A DNA stretch of 64,000 nt from DASVBE01 sp963770375 (lineage in GTDB: Bacteria > Actinomycetota > Actinomycetes > Streptosporangiales > Streptosporangiaceae): contig CAVYPM010000016.1 of the NCBI GenBank assembly GCA_963770375.1, forward strand, positions 62,001 through 126,000, written 5' to 3'. This document shows positions 45,954 through 54,411 of this stretch, piece by piece (the first letter of the stretch is position 1; every line of letters begins with the position of its first letter). The notes under the pieces are model-generated. The model searched no databases and was not told the DNA's origin. It saw only the letters and a list, made by a program, of their open reading frames with translations. Both the position numbers and the translations under genes were made by a program.

Positions 45954-46739
45954 CTAGCTGGTGAGGTGGCCGAGCAGCAGGGCGGTCGTCTCGGCGGGCT
46001 GGGACACGTTGGCCAGGTGCGAGGCGCCGCGGATCACCCGCAGGCGGGCCCCGGGGATCGCGCGGGCGATGACCGCGCCGTGCCAGGGCGGCGTGGCGGG
46101 GTCCTGCGACCCGGCGATGACCAGCGTCGGGGCGGTGACCGAGGCGATGGCGGCGCGCTGGTCCATCGCGCCGATCGCGTCGCAGCAGCCCGCGTAGCCC
46201 TCCGGGGTGACCTGGCGAAGCCGGTCCACGATCGGGCCGACCGTGCCGGGTTCACGGTCCTGGAACGCCCTGGTGAACCAGCGGTCCGCGGTGCCGTCCG
46301 CGATGGGGCCCATGCCCTGGCTGCGGACGGTCGCGGCGCGCTGGGCCCAGGCCAGGTCCAGGCGGGCCGACGTGCAGCAGAGCGCGAGCCTCGTGATCCG
46401 GTCCGGCGCGTGCGCGGCCAGCCACATGCCGATCATGCCGCCGAGCGAGAGCCCGGTGTACGCCGCGCTGGTCACCTCACACCGGTCCATGAGCGCGAGC
46501 ACGCCGCGGCTGAGCTTTTCGATGGAGTACGGTCCCGGGGGCGCGGGGCTACCGTGGCCGGGCCAGTCGAACCGCAGCAGGCGGAAGTGCCGGGCCAGGG
46601 CGCTGGCCTGCGGGTCCCACATGGCCCGGGTGGTGCCGAGCGAGTTGCCGAGGACCAGGACGGGCAGGCTGCCGTCGCCCTCCAGCGTGCCGTCGATCTC
46701 CAGGGCGGGCTCGCTGGCCGGGTCAGCGCCGTCAGACAT
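45954..46739 (-). CDS. pcaD: 3-oxoadipate enol-lactonase
   Basis: A 261-residue alpha/beta hydrolase of the PcaD group. It carries LGNSLGTTRAMW, FDWPGHGSP, the nucleophile elbow TGLSLGGMIGMW, IAGSQDPATPPWHG and the RGASHLANVSQP histidine. It hydrolyses 3-oxoadipate enol-lactone to 3-oxoadipate. It overlaps the end of pcaG by eight bases and is the last gene in the operon, so it is cotranscribed with the dioxygenase genes. PcaC and PcaD are separate here, not fused as in some actinomycetes. Confidence 0.92.
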   Translation of the reverse strand: MSDGADPASEPALEIDGTLEGDGSLPVLVLGNSLGTTRAMWDPQASALARHFRLLRFDWPGHGSPAPPGPYSIEKLSRGVLALMDRCEVTSAAYTGLSLGGMIGMWLAAHAPDRITRLALCCTSARLDLAWAQRAATVRSQGMGPIADGTADRWFTRAFQDREPGTVGPIVDRLRQVTPEGYAGCCDAIGAMDQRAAIASVTAPTLVIAGSQDPATPPWHGAVIARAIPGARLRVIRGASHLANVSQPAETTALLLGHLTS

Positions 46740-47349
46740 CGAAGAACACCGTCTCCCTGGACCCCTGGAAGCGGATGTCGAAGCGGAGCACGCCGGGGCC
46801 GGCGCCCGGCTCCGGGGTGGCGATCAGCGTGGCGCGCCGGTCCGCGTCGATCGTGCCGAGCACCGGGTCGCTGTCGTTCGCGGCCTGCTCGTCGGGGAAG
46901 TAGATCCTGGTCACGACCCGTTCCAGCAGGCCGCGGGCGAACACCGACACGTCCAGGTGCGGGGCCTGCGCCCGGCCGTCGGGCAGCGGCACCGGGCCCG
47001 GCTTGACGGTGATGATGCGGTACCGGCCGGCCGGGTCCGTGGCCGACCGGCCGAACCCGCGGAACCCGTGCGACCACGCCGGGCCCGCGGGGCGCGGGGC
47101 GTCCGGGTGCGCGAACGTCCCGTCCGGCGCCGCCTGCCAGGTCTCCACCAGGGCGTCAGGCACCGGGTCGCCGGCGCCGTCGAGGACCCGGCCGGCGATC
47201 GTGATCGCGCCCGCGGAACCCTCGGGGACCACGAACGGGCCGTCCGGCCAGGGCAGCCCGAGGGCCAGGAACGGGCCGACGGTCTGGGACGGGGTCTGCT
47301 GGAGACCGTGCTGCTGGAGGTTGGCCGGCTGGGCGGGCGGGGCGGTCAC
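46732..47349 (-). CDS. pcaG: Protocatechuate 3,4-dioxygenase alpha subunit
   Basis: A 205-residue intradiol dioxygenase alpha chain. It carries QTPSQTVGPFLALGL, IAGRVLDGAGDPVPDALVET, SHGFRGFGRSATDPAGRY, and the final IYFPDEQAANDSDPVL motif. The alpha chain lacks the full iron-binding set, which the beta chain supplies. It pairs with PcaH to open protocatechuate between its hydroxyl groups. The GTG start overlaps the pcaH stop (GTGA at 47346-47349), giving tight coupling and likely equal expression. Confidence 0.94.
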   Translation of the reverse strand: MTAPPAQPANLQQHGLQQTPSQTVGPFLALGLPWPDGPFVVPEGSAGAITIAGRVLDGAGDPVPDALVETWQAAPDGTFAHPDAPRPAGPAWSHGFRGFGRSATDPAGRYRIITVKPGPVPLPDGRAQAPHLDVSVFARGLLERVVTRIYFPDEQAANDSDPVLGTIDADRRATLIATPEPGAGPGVLRFDIRFQGSRETVFFDV

Positions 47350-48092
47350 CGGTGGTCCTCCGGGTGCTCGAACACGGTCGCGCCGCGGCCGCGCAGCACG
47401 ATGTCCCACTGGTAGCCGAGGGCCCAGTCGGGCTCGGTCACCGACAGGTCGAAGCGGCAGATCATGGCCTGGCGGGCGCGCGGGTCGGGGACCGAGTTGA
47501 AGATCGGGTCCTGGGCGAACAGCGGGTCGCCGGGGAAGTACATCTGGGTCACCAGGCGCTGGGTGAAGGCCCGGCCGAACACCGAGAAGTGGATGTGCGC
47601 GGGCCGCCACGCGTTCAGGTGGTTGCGCCACGGGTAGGCGCCCGGCTTGATCGTGACGAACCGGTAGCGGCCCTGGCTGTCGGTCAGGCACCGGCCGGCG
47701 CCGTCGAAGTTCGGGTCCAGCGGGGCGTCGTGGTCGTCGACGCGGTGGTTGTAGCGGCCGGCCGCGTTGGCCTGCCAGATCTCGAGGAGCGTGTCCGGGA
47801 CCGGCCGGCCGTCGGAATCCAGGACCCGGCCGGTGAGGATGATCCGCTCGCCGAGGGGGGCGGCGCCGTGGCCGCCGGTCAGGTCCGCGTCCGCGGCGGT
47901 GACCCGTTCGGCGCCCAGCAGCGGGCCGGTGACCTCGGTGAGGCCCTGCGGGAGCAGGGCGGGGCGGCGCTTGGGGGCGCGCAGCAGGGTGGACCGGTAC
48001 GCCGGGGTGTCGAGCGGCGGGTGCACCCCGGCCGGCCGCTGGTAGGACGGCAGGTCCAGGCGGGTGGCGGTGGTCGGCGGGTCAGTGGTCAT
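47346..48092 (-). CDS. pcaH: Protocatechuate 3,4-dioxygenase beta subunit
   Basis: A 248-residue beta chain. It has LLEIWQANAAGRYNHRVDDH, DPNFDGAGRCLTD, and the iron-binding region KPGAYPWRNHLNAWRPAHIH, which holds the second Tyr and the two His ligands (HIH). FSVFGRAFTQRLVTQMYFPG and FDLSVTEPDWALGYQWDIVL follow. It cleaves protocatechuate to 3-carboxy-cis,cis-muconate together with PcaG. It overlaps the pcaJ stop by four bases (ATGA), so the genes form one operon. Confidence 0.95.
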   Translation of the reverse strand: MTTDPPTTATRLDLPSYQRPAGVHPPLDTPAYRSTLLRAPKRRPALLPQGLTEVTGPLLGAERVTAADADLTGGHGAAPLGERIILTGRVLDSDGRPVPDTLLEIWQANAAGRYNHRVDDHDAPLDPNFDGAGRCLTDSQGRYRFVTIKPGAYPWRNHLNAWRPAHIHFSVFGRAFTQRLVTQMYFPGDPLFAQDPIFNSVPDPRARQAMICRFDLSVTEPDWALGYQWDIVLRGRGATVFEHPEDHR

Positions 48093-48940
48093 CCGGTTGC
48101 TCCCTGATCGGTCTGCCCGGCGGGTGCCGTGGGCGCCGCGGGGGGCAGCGTGGCGGCGCGCAGCCGGCGCAGGGCGGCCAGTTCCGCCTCGGTGGGCGGC
48201 GGCAGTTCCCGCAGGTCCGCGGCGACCTGCAGGTCCCAGCCGGTAGCCGCCTTGATATCAGCCACAACCGTGCCAGGGTAGGTCCCGGTCAGCCGCAGTT
48301 CACAGGTGGCCGGGTCAGGTTCGAGCACGCCCAGGTCGGTGATCACCTTCTGCGGCCCGGCGCCGGGCAGGCCCAGACGCTGGCGGGAGCCGGGCCCGTC
48401 GCCGAACCCGACCGAGGTGACGAAGTCGACCCGGTCCACGAACGCCCGGCGGTTCTGCCGCAGGACGACGATCACCTCCCGGCAGGACCCGGCGATCTCC
48501 GGGGCCCCGCCCGCGCCGGGCAGGCGGACCGCGGGGCGGGCGTAGTCCGGCCCGATGACGGTCGTGTTGATGTTGGCGAACCGGTCGATCTGGGCCGCGC
48601 CGAGGAAGCCGACGTCGATCCGGCCCGGCTGGAGCCAGTAGTTGAAGATCTCCGGCACGCTGACCACGGCGTCGGCGGTCTCGGCCAGCACCCCGTCGCC
48701 GATGGACAGCGGGAGGGCGGGTGGCTTGGCGCCGATCGTGCCGGACTCGTAGATCAGGGTGAGGCTGGGAGCGTGGGACGCGCGGGCCAGGTTCGCCGCC
48801 TCGCTGGGGAGGCCGATGCCGACGAAGCAGGTCATGCCGTCGCGCAGGGCCCGCGCTGCGGTGATGGCCATCATCTCGTCGGCGGTGTAATCGGCGGGCC
48901 GGCCCGGGCTGGGGCCGGCGGCGGCCGGGGCGGCGGTCAC
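48089..48940 (-). CDS. pcaJ: 3-oxoadipate CoA-transferase subunit B
   Basis: A 283-residue beta subunit of class I CoA-transferase. It shows TADEMMAITAARALRDGMTC, GIGLPSEAANLAR, the YESGTIGAKP motif with the catalytic Glu, LGAAQIDRFANINTTVIG, and the closing VVLRQNRRAFVDRVDFVTSV. With PcaI it transfers CoA from succinyl-CoA to 3-oxoadipate. The C-terminal tail of about 40 residues is Pro/Ala-rich and longer than the core family. Overlapping ATGA joins to both pcaI and pcaH confirm one operon. Confidence 0.92.
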   Translation of the reverse strand: MTAAPAAAGPSPGRPADYTADEMMAITAARALRDGMTCFVGIGLPSEAANLARASHAPSLTLIYESGTIGAKPPALPLSIGDGVLAETADAVVSVPEIFNYWLQPGRIDVGFLGAAQIDRFANINTTVIGPDYARPAVRLPGAGGAPEIAGSCREVIVVLRQNRRAFVDRVDFVTSVGFGDGPGSRQRLGLPGAGPQKVITDLGVLEPDPATCELRLTGTYPGTVVADIKAATGWDLQVAADLRELPPPTEAELAALRRLRAATLPPAAPTAPAGQTDQGATG

Positions 48941-49767
48941 GGGGCCATTCCGGCGACCGCGCTCGGGGCGTAGACGTGCTCGTCCAGCCAGCGGAGGAAT
49001 TTCTCGCGGTCCCGGCTGATCGGGTCCCAGGCCTGGTAGAAGTCGTTGTCCCTTGTCGTGTAGCCGAGTGCGTAGGAGGGGTGCGCGCCGCCGGGGGCCG
49101 TTGCTACGTAGCCGACCGTCCAGGACGGCAGGACGATGGCGCCGGGCTGCGGGGTGAGCTCGTCGACGATCTCCTCGACGGTGGCGACGGAGCGCCTGGC
49201 GGCCAGGACGGCTTCCTTCTGCACGCCGGTGATCCCCCAGAACTGGACATTCCCGGCGCGGTCCGCGCGCTGCGCGTGGATCACGGTCACGTCCGGGGTG
49301 AGGGCGGCCACTGCGGTCAGGCGCTCGCCGGTGAACGGGCAGGTGATCCCGGCGATGTTGGGCGTCCTGGTGGCCAGGCTGGTGCCGCTGTACCCGCGCA
49401 GGACGGCGAACGGCAGGCCGGACGCGCCGGCGACGTACCGGTTGGCCATGCCGGCGTGGCTGTGCTCCTCTAGCTCGAGCGGGCCGGGCCAGGAGTTCTG
49501 GACGGCGTCGCGGAACCGGTGCAGGGAGCCGACACCGGGGTTGCCGCCCCAGGAGAAGATGAGCTTGCTGGCGCAGCCGGCGCCGATCATCTGGTCGTAG
49601 ATCACGTCCGGGGTCATGCGGACCAGGGTCAGGTTGCGGCGCCGCTGACGGATCACCTCGTGCCCGGCAGCGTGCGGGATCAGGTGGGTGAAGCCCTCCA
49701 TGGCGACGGTGTCGCCGTCATGTACGGCCAGCGCGATGGCCTCGGACAGCGACACGATCTCCGCCAC
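48937..49767 (-). CDS. pcaI: 3-oxoadipate CoA-transferase subunit A
   Basis: A 276-residue alpha subunit of class I CoA-transferase. It has SEAIALAVHDGDTVAMEGFT, RMTPDVIYDQMIGAGCASKL, FSWGGNPGVGSLHRFRDAVQ and the CPFTGERLTAVAALTPDV region. It is the first gene of the pcaIJHGD operon. Upstream of it, facing the SRPBCC gene, is a 285-base intergenic region. A CGATATCG palindrome at 49828-49835 lies 61 bases before its start and may be an operator. No pca-type IclR regulator gene is found in the window. Confidence 0.92.
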   Translation of the reverse strand: MAEIVSLSEAIALAVHDGDTVAMEGFTHLIPHAAGHEVIRQRRRNLTLVRMTPDVIYDQMIGAGCASKLIFSWGGNPGVGSLHRFRDAVQNSWPGPLELEEHSHAGMANRYVAGASGLPFAVLRGYSGTSLATRTPNIAGITCPFTGERLTAVAALTPDVTVIHAQRADRAGNVQFWGITGVQKEAVLAARRSVATVEEIVDELTPQPGAIVLPSWTVGYVATAPGGAHPSYALGYTTRDNDFYQAWDPISRDREKFLRWLDEHVYAPSAVAGMAP

Positions 49768-49993
49768 GTCTCTCCCGTCCTCCCGCGGCCAGGAAGTCTC
49801 ACCGCTGCCCTCGGCCCTTTACCGAAACGATATCGAGGATGGCCGCGGAGTGCACACCTGTACGGATGACGAAATTTCCCGGGATTCACTGCCGCGCAGA
49901 CCACCTCTGCAGTGACTCAGCGGCGGCTCTCCCCGCCCCACGGCCCCCCGCCGTCACACCCGCCACCCCGACCGCGATCGGCATACAGGGTGC

Positions 49994-50041
49994 TTGACAG
50001 GCTAACGGTGTTCGCCTACGGTCAGGCTAACAGCGTTAGCC
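49994..50041 (+). promoter_or_regulatory. Sigma-70-like promoter with two TetR-type operators
   Basis: TTGACA (49994-49999) is followed after 17 bases by TACGGT (50017-50022). The 17-base spacer itself (50000-50016) reads GGCTAAC-GGT-GTTCGCC, a dyad with one mismatch. A perfect copy GGCTAAC-AGC-GTTAGCC lies at 50025-50041, just before the AAGGAGG ribosome site of the SRPBCC gene. The paired palindromes would let a TetR dimer block the polymerase and the start region. The TetR gene is second in this unit. Confidence 0.8.
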
Positions 50042-50052
50042 AAGGAGGAATC

Positions 50053-50496
50053 ATGGCAAAGCAGCTTCACGCCCAGATCGACATCCACGCCAGCCGCGAA
50101 CGGGTCTGGGAGGTCCTGACCGACTTCGCCGCCTACCCCGAATGGAACCCGTTCATCACCCAAGCTCACGGCACGGCCCGGGCCGGCGAGCAGCTGACCA
50201 ACCGCATGCAGCCCGTGGGCGGCCGCGCCGTAACCCTCAAGCCGACCGTGCTCCAGGCCACTCCCGGTCAGGAGCTGCGCTGGCTCGGCCGGGTACTTGG
50301 GCCGGGTATCTTCGACGCCGAGCACGCCTTCACCATCGAGCAGCTGGACGATGGCCAGGTCCGCCTGGTCCAGCACGAGCAGTTCCGCGGGCTGCTGGTG
50401 CCCTTCATGGGCAGGTCACTGGACCGCCACACCCTGCCCGCGTTCGAGCAGATGAACCAGGCCCTCAAGCGCCGGGCCGAGCAACCCCAGCCCTAG
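50053..50496 (+). CDS. SRPBCC domain protein
   Basis: A 147-residue ligand-binding-fold protein of the polyketide cyclase/START type. It has HAQIDIHASRERVWEVLTDF, YPEWNPFITQAHG, and QLDDGQVRLVQHEQFRGLLV with the closing ALKRRAEQ. The family binds hydrophobic small molecules. A perfect AAGGAGG lies at 50042-50048. It is the first gene of a two-gene unit with a TetR regulator and is divergent from the pca operon, splitting pcaI from pcaC. It may be a target of that regulator rather than of the pca pathway. Confidence 0.85.
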   Translation: MAKQLHAQIDIHASRERVWEVLTDFAAYPEWNPFITQAHGTARAGEQLTNRMQPVGGRAVTLKPTVLQATPGQELRWLGRVLGPGIFDAEHAFTIEQLDDGQVRLVQHEQFRGLLVPFMGRSLDRHTLPAFEQMNQALKRRAEQPQP

Positions 50497-50548
50497 CTTC
50501 CCCGATCTTCTGCATCGCAACAGGCCATCACCCCGGAGGGCTTCTGAC

Positions 50549-51118
50549 GTGGCTGAACCGCTCACCCCGCGCGCCCGCCAGATCGTCGCGGTCGCCCGGG
50601 AACTGCTGGAGGAGGAGGGCGCCGAGGCGCTGACGATGCGCCGGCTCGGCGCACGGCTCGGGATCCGCGCGTCCTCCCTCTACAAGCACCTGCCGAGCAA
50701 GGCCGCCCTGGAAGCCGCCATCATCACCGTCGGGTTCGAGGAGGCCGCTGCCGCCTTCGAAGCCGCCGCCGGCAACGGGACCGAGCCGCTGGCCACCTTC
50801 GCCGGCGCCTACCGCGCGTTCGCGCTCGCACATCCCCACCTGTACCGGCTCATGACCGAGCAGCCCCTGCCCCGCGACCTTCTCCCCGAAGGCCTGGAGC
50901 AGCGCGCCGCCGCCCCGCTGCTGCAGGCCATGGGGGGAGACCCCGCCCGCGCCCGGGCCGCCTTCGCGTTCGCTCACGGCATGGTCATGCTCGAGCTCAC
51001 CCAACGGCTTCCGACCGGCGCGGACCCCGGCCCTGCCTGGCAGGAGGGCATCGCCGCCTTCCAAGCCCGGGCAATTAGCCGACCCCGCCAGCGAGCCACC
51101 GCCAAGCAGCCGCACTAG
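50549..51118 (+). CDS. TetR family transcriptional regulator
   Basis: A 189-residue TetR regulator. The DNA-binding helices are RARQIVAVARELLEEEGAEA, MRRLGARLGIRASSLYKHL and SKAALEAAI, the usual TetR_N signature. The C-terminal ligand part is TetR_C_33/WHG-like with FAHGMVMLELTQRLP. GTG 50549 follows a GGAGGG by eight bases. It probably represses its own unit through the palindromes at 50000-50041. Whether it also controls the pca operons on both sides is open. Confidence 0.87.
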   Translation: MAEPLTPRARQIVAVARELLEEEGAEALTMRRLGARLGIRASSLYKHLPSKAALEAAIITVGFEEAAAAFEAAAGNGTEPLATFAGAYRAFALAHPHLYRLMTEQPLPRDLLPEGLEQRAAAPLLQAMGGDPARARAAFAFAHGMVMLELTQRLPTGADPGPAWQEGIAAFQARAISRPRQRATAKQPH

Positions 51119-51314
51119 CCCTGCACGTGCGGTCCAGCTATCCGGATATCTCTTCAATGGCCGTCCTGACCCGGGTCACCGGAGTTGCTCAACGCGGTCG
51201 CCAGTGAGGTTTCCAGCAAGCGTGAACCGGTCGCTCGCGGGTTCTCCCCGCGTTCCGGCCGCCCCGCGTGGCGCACCGCGGGCAGGCCTTGAACGGGCGT
51301 CAGCAGGCCTATGA

Positions 51315-51758
51315 TCACGGAGCGTTTGGGTGCTGGGCGGCAGGAAACCCTTCCGCGGTGTCGGCCAGGACCCGCTGGGCGATGGCGAAGGCCCGGTTGG
51401 CCGCCGGGACGCCGGCGTAGATCGCGACCTGCAGCAGGACCTCGCGGATCTGCTCCGGGCTCAGCCCGTTGCGCAGCGCGGCCCGCACGTGCATAGCGAG
51501 CTCTTCCTCCTGGCGCAGGCAGGCCAGCGCGGTCAGCGTGATCATGCTGCGCTCCGGGCGGGTCAGCCCGGGCCGGGTCCAGACCTCGCCCCAGGCGTAC
51601 CGGGTGATCAGGTCCTGGAACGGCGCGGTGAACGCATCCGCGGCCGCGGTCGCCCGGTCCACGTGCTCGTCGCCGAGGACCTGCCGCCGCACCGCCATCC
51701 CCCGCGCCGACTGCTCCAGCGCCGCCCGCTCCTCCGCCGCCGCATCCTGATCCGGCAT
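51315..51758 (-). CDS. pcaC: 4-carboxymuconolactone decarboxylase
   Basis: A 147-residue carboxymuconolactone decarboxylase-like protein of the AhpD fold. It carries VRRQVLGDEHVDRATAAADA, TAPFQDLITRYAWGEVWTRP, LTRPERSMITLTALACLRQE and REVLLQVAIYAGVPAANRAF. It removes carbon dioxide from 4-carboxymuconolactone to give the enol-lactone hydrolysed by PcaD. It lies 153 bases downstream of pcaB. The other pca genes start about 1.5 kb away beyond the SRPBCC-TetR unit. Confidence 0.92.
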   Translation of the reverse strand: MPDQDAAAEERAALEQSARGMAVRRQVLGDEHVDRATAAADAFTAPFQDLITRYAWGEVWTRPGLTRPERSMITLTALACLRQEEELAMHVRAALRNGLSPEQIREVLLQVAIYAGVPAANRAFAIAQRVLADTAEGFPAAQHPNAP

Positions 51759-51911
51759 CAGTGCTCCTCAGCTGTCCGGAGGCCGCCTCGCGTCGGGCCG
51801 GCCTTGCCTCGCGCATCTTCCCATCCGCGCGCCGGGTGATCCCGGACCGGAAGTGCCCCGCCTGAGCCGGGACTACCGCACCAGGCCACTCGCATCCCGG
51901 AGCTGAACGGT

Positions 51912-53285
51912 TCAGCGGGGCGCCTGGGACAGGCGCCGGGTAGTGGCCTGGTGCGCGGCGAGGGCGGCCTGGGTGAAGATCGACGCGGAGCCGAGGTAGG
52001 CGGCCGGGTCGAGGGCGTCGCTGAGCTGCGCTTTGGTGATCCCGGCGGTCGTGATGGTGTGGCCGGTCTCGCCGGTGGTGAGGGCGTCGGCGAGCGGCTG
52101 GCCGGCCAGGGCGGCGCTGGCACTGGCCCGGGCGACCAGGTCGTGCGCCTGGGTCGGCCCGAGGACCGGCGCGAGCAGCGCGGCGACCTGCTCGGCCATC
52201 GGGAAGCCGCCCGCCGCGTCCAGGTTGGCCCGCATCCGGTGCGCGTCGACGCGCAGGCCGCCGAGGAGGTCGGCGGTCCAGGCGGCGGCCGACCCGGTCA
52301 GCCTGAGCAGGTCGGCGAAGGTTTCCCACTCGGCGTGCCAGGCCCCGGCGGCCCGCTGGTGCTCCTGCTCGGCGGCCGCGGCCAGGGTGGCCAGCAGGCC
52401 GGGGATCCGCTTGGTGCAGCCCAGGATGAGGATGGCCACGACCGGGTTGTGCTTGTGCGGCATGGCCGAGGACCCGCCGCGGCCCTCGCCGCCCTCGCTG
52501 ACCTCGGCGATCTCGGACTGGGCCAGCAGGGTGACGTCCCGGGCCAGCTTGCCGGTCACCGCGGCGGCACCAGCCGCGGCGGCGGCGGCCTGGACCAGCC
52601 GCAGCCGGCCGGTGTGCCAGGGCAGCGGCGGTGCGGCCAGCCCGAGTTCCTCGGCCAGCAGCCCGGCCACCCGCGGCCCGGCCTCGCCGAGCGCGGCCAG
52701 CGTCCCGGCGGCCCCGCCGAACTGCACGGCCAGCCGGGTGGCCGCGACCCGGGCCAGGTCCTCCCTCGCCTCGTCAAGCCCGGTCAGCCAGCCCGCCGCG
52801 ACCAGCCCGAACGTCACCGGCACGGCCTGCTGCAGCAGCGTCCGGCCGATCATGATCGTCTCGTCGTGCTCCGCGGCCAGGGCGGCGGCGGCGTCCGCGG
52901 CACGAGCCAGGTCGGCCAGGATCGCGGTCAGCGACTGCCGGGCGAGCAGCATCGCGGCGGTGTCCAGGATGTCCTGGCTGGTCGCCCCGGCGTGCACGGC
53001 GCGGGCGGCCGGCCCGTTCACCAGGCTGCGCAGCTCGCGGACCAGGGCGGGCACCGGGTTGCCGGTACGGGCGGCGGCCTGCCCCAGCGCGTCGAGGTCG
53101 AACAAGCTGGCGTCGGCGGCCGCGGTCACCGCCGCACCCGACCCGGCGGCGGCCACCCCGGCCCGCTCGGCCGCCCGGGCCAGCGCGGCCTCGGTGTCGA
53201 GCATGGCCTGCAGCCAGGCGGTATCCCCGGTCCGCGCTCCCCCGGCCCCGAACAGCCCGCCGAACAACCCGCCACCGTCAGCCAT
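51912..53285 (-). CDS. pcaB: 3-carboxy-cis,cis-muconate cycloisomerase
   Basis: A 457-residue fumarase/aspartase-superfamily enzyme of the PcaB type. It begins DGGGLFGGLFGAGGARTGDT and has AVHAGATSQDILDTAAMLLA. The signature loop GGSSAMPHKHNPVV carries the catalytic serine, and HQRAAGAWHAEWETFADLL follows. It turns 3-carboxymuconate into 4-carboxymuconolactone. The ATG at 53285 is preferred over the longer frame starting at 53375, which lacks homology. It is followed by pcaC; a regulator gene lies just upstream on the same strand. Confidence 0.92.
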   Translation of the reverse strand: MADGGGLFGGLFGAGGARTGDTAWLQAMLDTEAALARAAERAGVAAAGSGAAVTAAADASLFDLDALGQAAARTGNPVPALVRELRSLVNGPAARAVHAGATSQDILDTAAMLLARQSLTAILADLARAADAAAALAAEHDETIMIGRTLLQQAVPVTFGLVAAGWLTGLDEAREDLARVAATRLAVQFGGAAGTLAALGEAGPRVAGLLAEELGLAAPPLPWHTGRLRLVQAAAAAAGAAAVTGKLARDVTLLAQSEIAEVSEGGEGRGGSSAMPHKHNPVVAILILGCTKRIPGLLATLAAAAEQEHQRAAGAWHAEWETFADLLRLTGSAAAWTADLLGGLRVDAHRMRANLDAAGGFPMAEQVAALLAPVLGPTQAHDLVARASASAALAGQPLADALTTGETGHTITTAGITKAQLSDALDPAAYLGSASIFTQAALAAHQATTRRLSQAPR

Positions 53286-53419
53286 CGCCAAGCCCCATCT
53301 CAGTCCGCCGTGCCGCAGCCATCCCGCCACCAGCGCCCGCCCACCATCCCCTGGCCCATTCTTCTCGCCCGGCACGCACCGGGTGCGAGGTCCGGGCCGT
53401 GTCCCGTCCCGGCGCGTGC

Positions 53420-54239
53420 CTAACGGACGGTGGACAGCCCGACGAGGAACTCGGTTTCGCCGCGAAGGAAGCGGAGCTGAAGGGCGGTTCTCCTGGCTGC
53501 GGAGGCCAGCGCAGCGCGGACGTCGGCCTCGCTGCGGGCCGGGACACCGCCCGCAGTGACCAGCAGGTCCCCGCGGCTGACCCCGGCCTCAGCGGCCGGC
53601 CCGCCGGGGGTCACGCTCGGCCACCAGCAGCCCCGGCACGTCGGGCAATCCCACCGCGACCCGGCGGGCACGGGCCAGATGGGCCGGCTCCAGCCACAGC
53701 CCCAGCGGTTCCGACAGGTCGATGACCGGATCCTCGTACGCGGCCAGCAGCCGGCGGAGGAGATCGGCCAGGTGCCGGCGGTCGGCCGGGCCCAGCGCGG
53801 ACAGCAGCCGGTCCTCGTTGGCCAGGTGCACCGGCGCAATGTCGTCGAACAGCTGCAGACCCCGGCTGGTGAGCTGGACGAGCTGGCCGCGGGCGTCGGC
53901 CGGGTCGGGCTCGCGGGTCACGATGCCGAGCTTCACCAGCCGCTCGATCCGCACGCTCACCGTGCCCGAGGTCAGCGTCAGCGCCTTCATCAGCCGGGCC
54001 TGCGGCAGCCGGTACGGCGACCCGGCCCGGCGCAGGTTCACCACCACCTGGAAGTCCGCGGCGGACAGCCCGTACCGGGAGAACACCTCGCTCAGCCCAG
54101 CCGCGATATACGTCCGCGCCCGCTCCAGCCGGGTCACGATGCCGACCGGCGAGAAGTCGAGATCCGGGCGCTGCACCGTCCATTCCGCCAGGATCCGGTC
54201 CACCGTGTCCCGCTCCCCCCCGTCCGGATCCCAGCTCAC
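53420..54239 (-). pseudogene. MarR-type regulator with C-terminal PDZ domain, frameshifted at the junction
   Basis: The first frame reads VDRILAEWTVQRPDLDFSPV, the MarR-type winged helix with DFQVVVNLRRAGSPYRLPQA and RLMKALTLTSGTVSVRIERL, then LVKLGIVTREPDPADARGQ as the wing. A helical part follows to VAVGLPDVPGLLVAERD. Near 53615 the frame breaks. The next frame reads PGGPAAEAGVSRGDLLVTAG and ARSEADVRAALASAARRTAL, ending EFLVGLSTVR, a PDZ domain as in HtrA proteases. A regulator joined to a PDZ domain is unusual; it may bind a peptide or a protein C-terminus. GTG 54239 follows GGGAGATG; GTG 54308 is the alternative. Confidence 0.78.
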
Positions 54240-54297
54240 CGGCCCATCTCCCGGCCCGGCAGCGTCGCCTCCCCAGCAGTCATGCCACCAGCCTAAA

Positions 54298-54337
54298 GCT
54301 TGAGCCACTAAGCGGGATTAAATCCTTGGACTCAAGC
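54298..54337. promoter_or_regulatory. Dyad elements between the MarR-PDZ gene and the F420-reductase-like gene
   Basis: GCTTGAG (54298-54304) and CTCAAGC (54331-54337) form a seven-base inverted pair. Between them GGATT-A-AATCC (54315-54325) is a small perfect dyad. The CTTG-GACT-CAAG element (54325-54336) resembles MarR-type half-site spacing. They lie in the divergent promoter region and probably bind the MarR-PDZ regulator, controlling both genes. Confidence 0.5.
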
Positions 54338-54411
54338 ATTGCGAACCGGTACAGGTTGGTTCGCGCCAGCGAACGCCCAGCGACGGTGGATTCCGCGGGA
54401 AGGACAACGAC

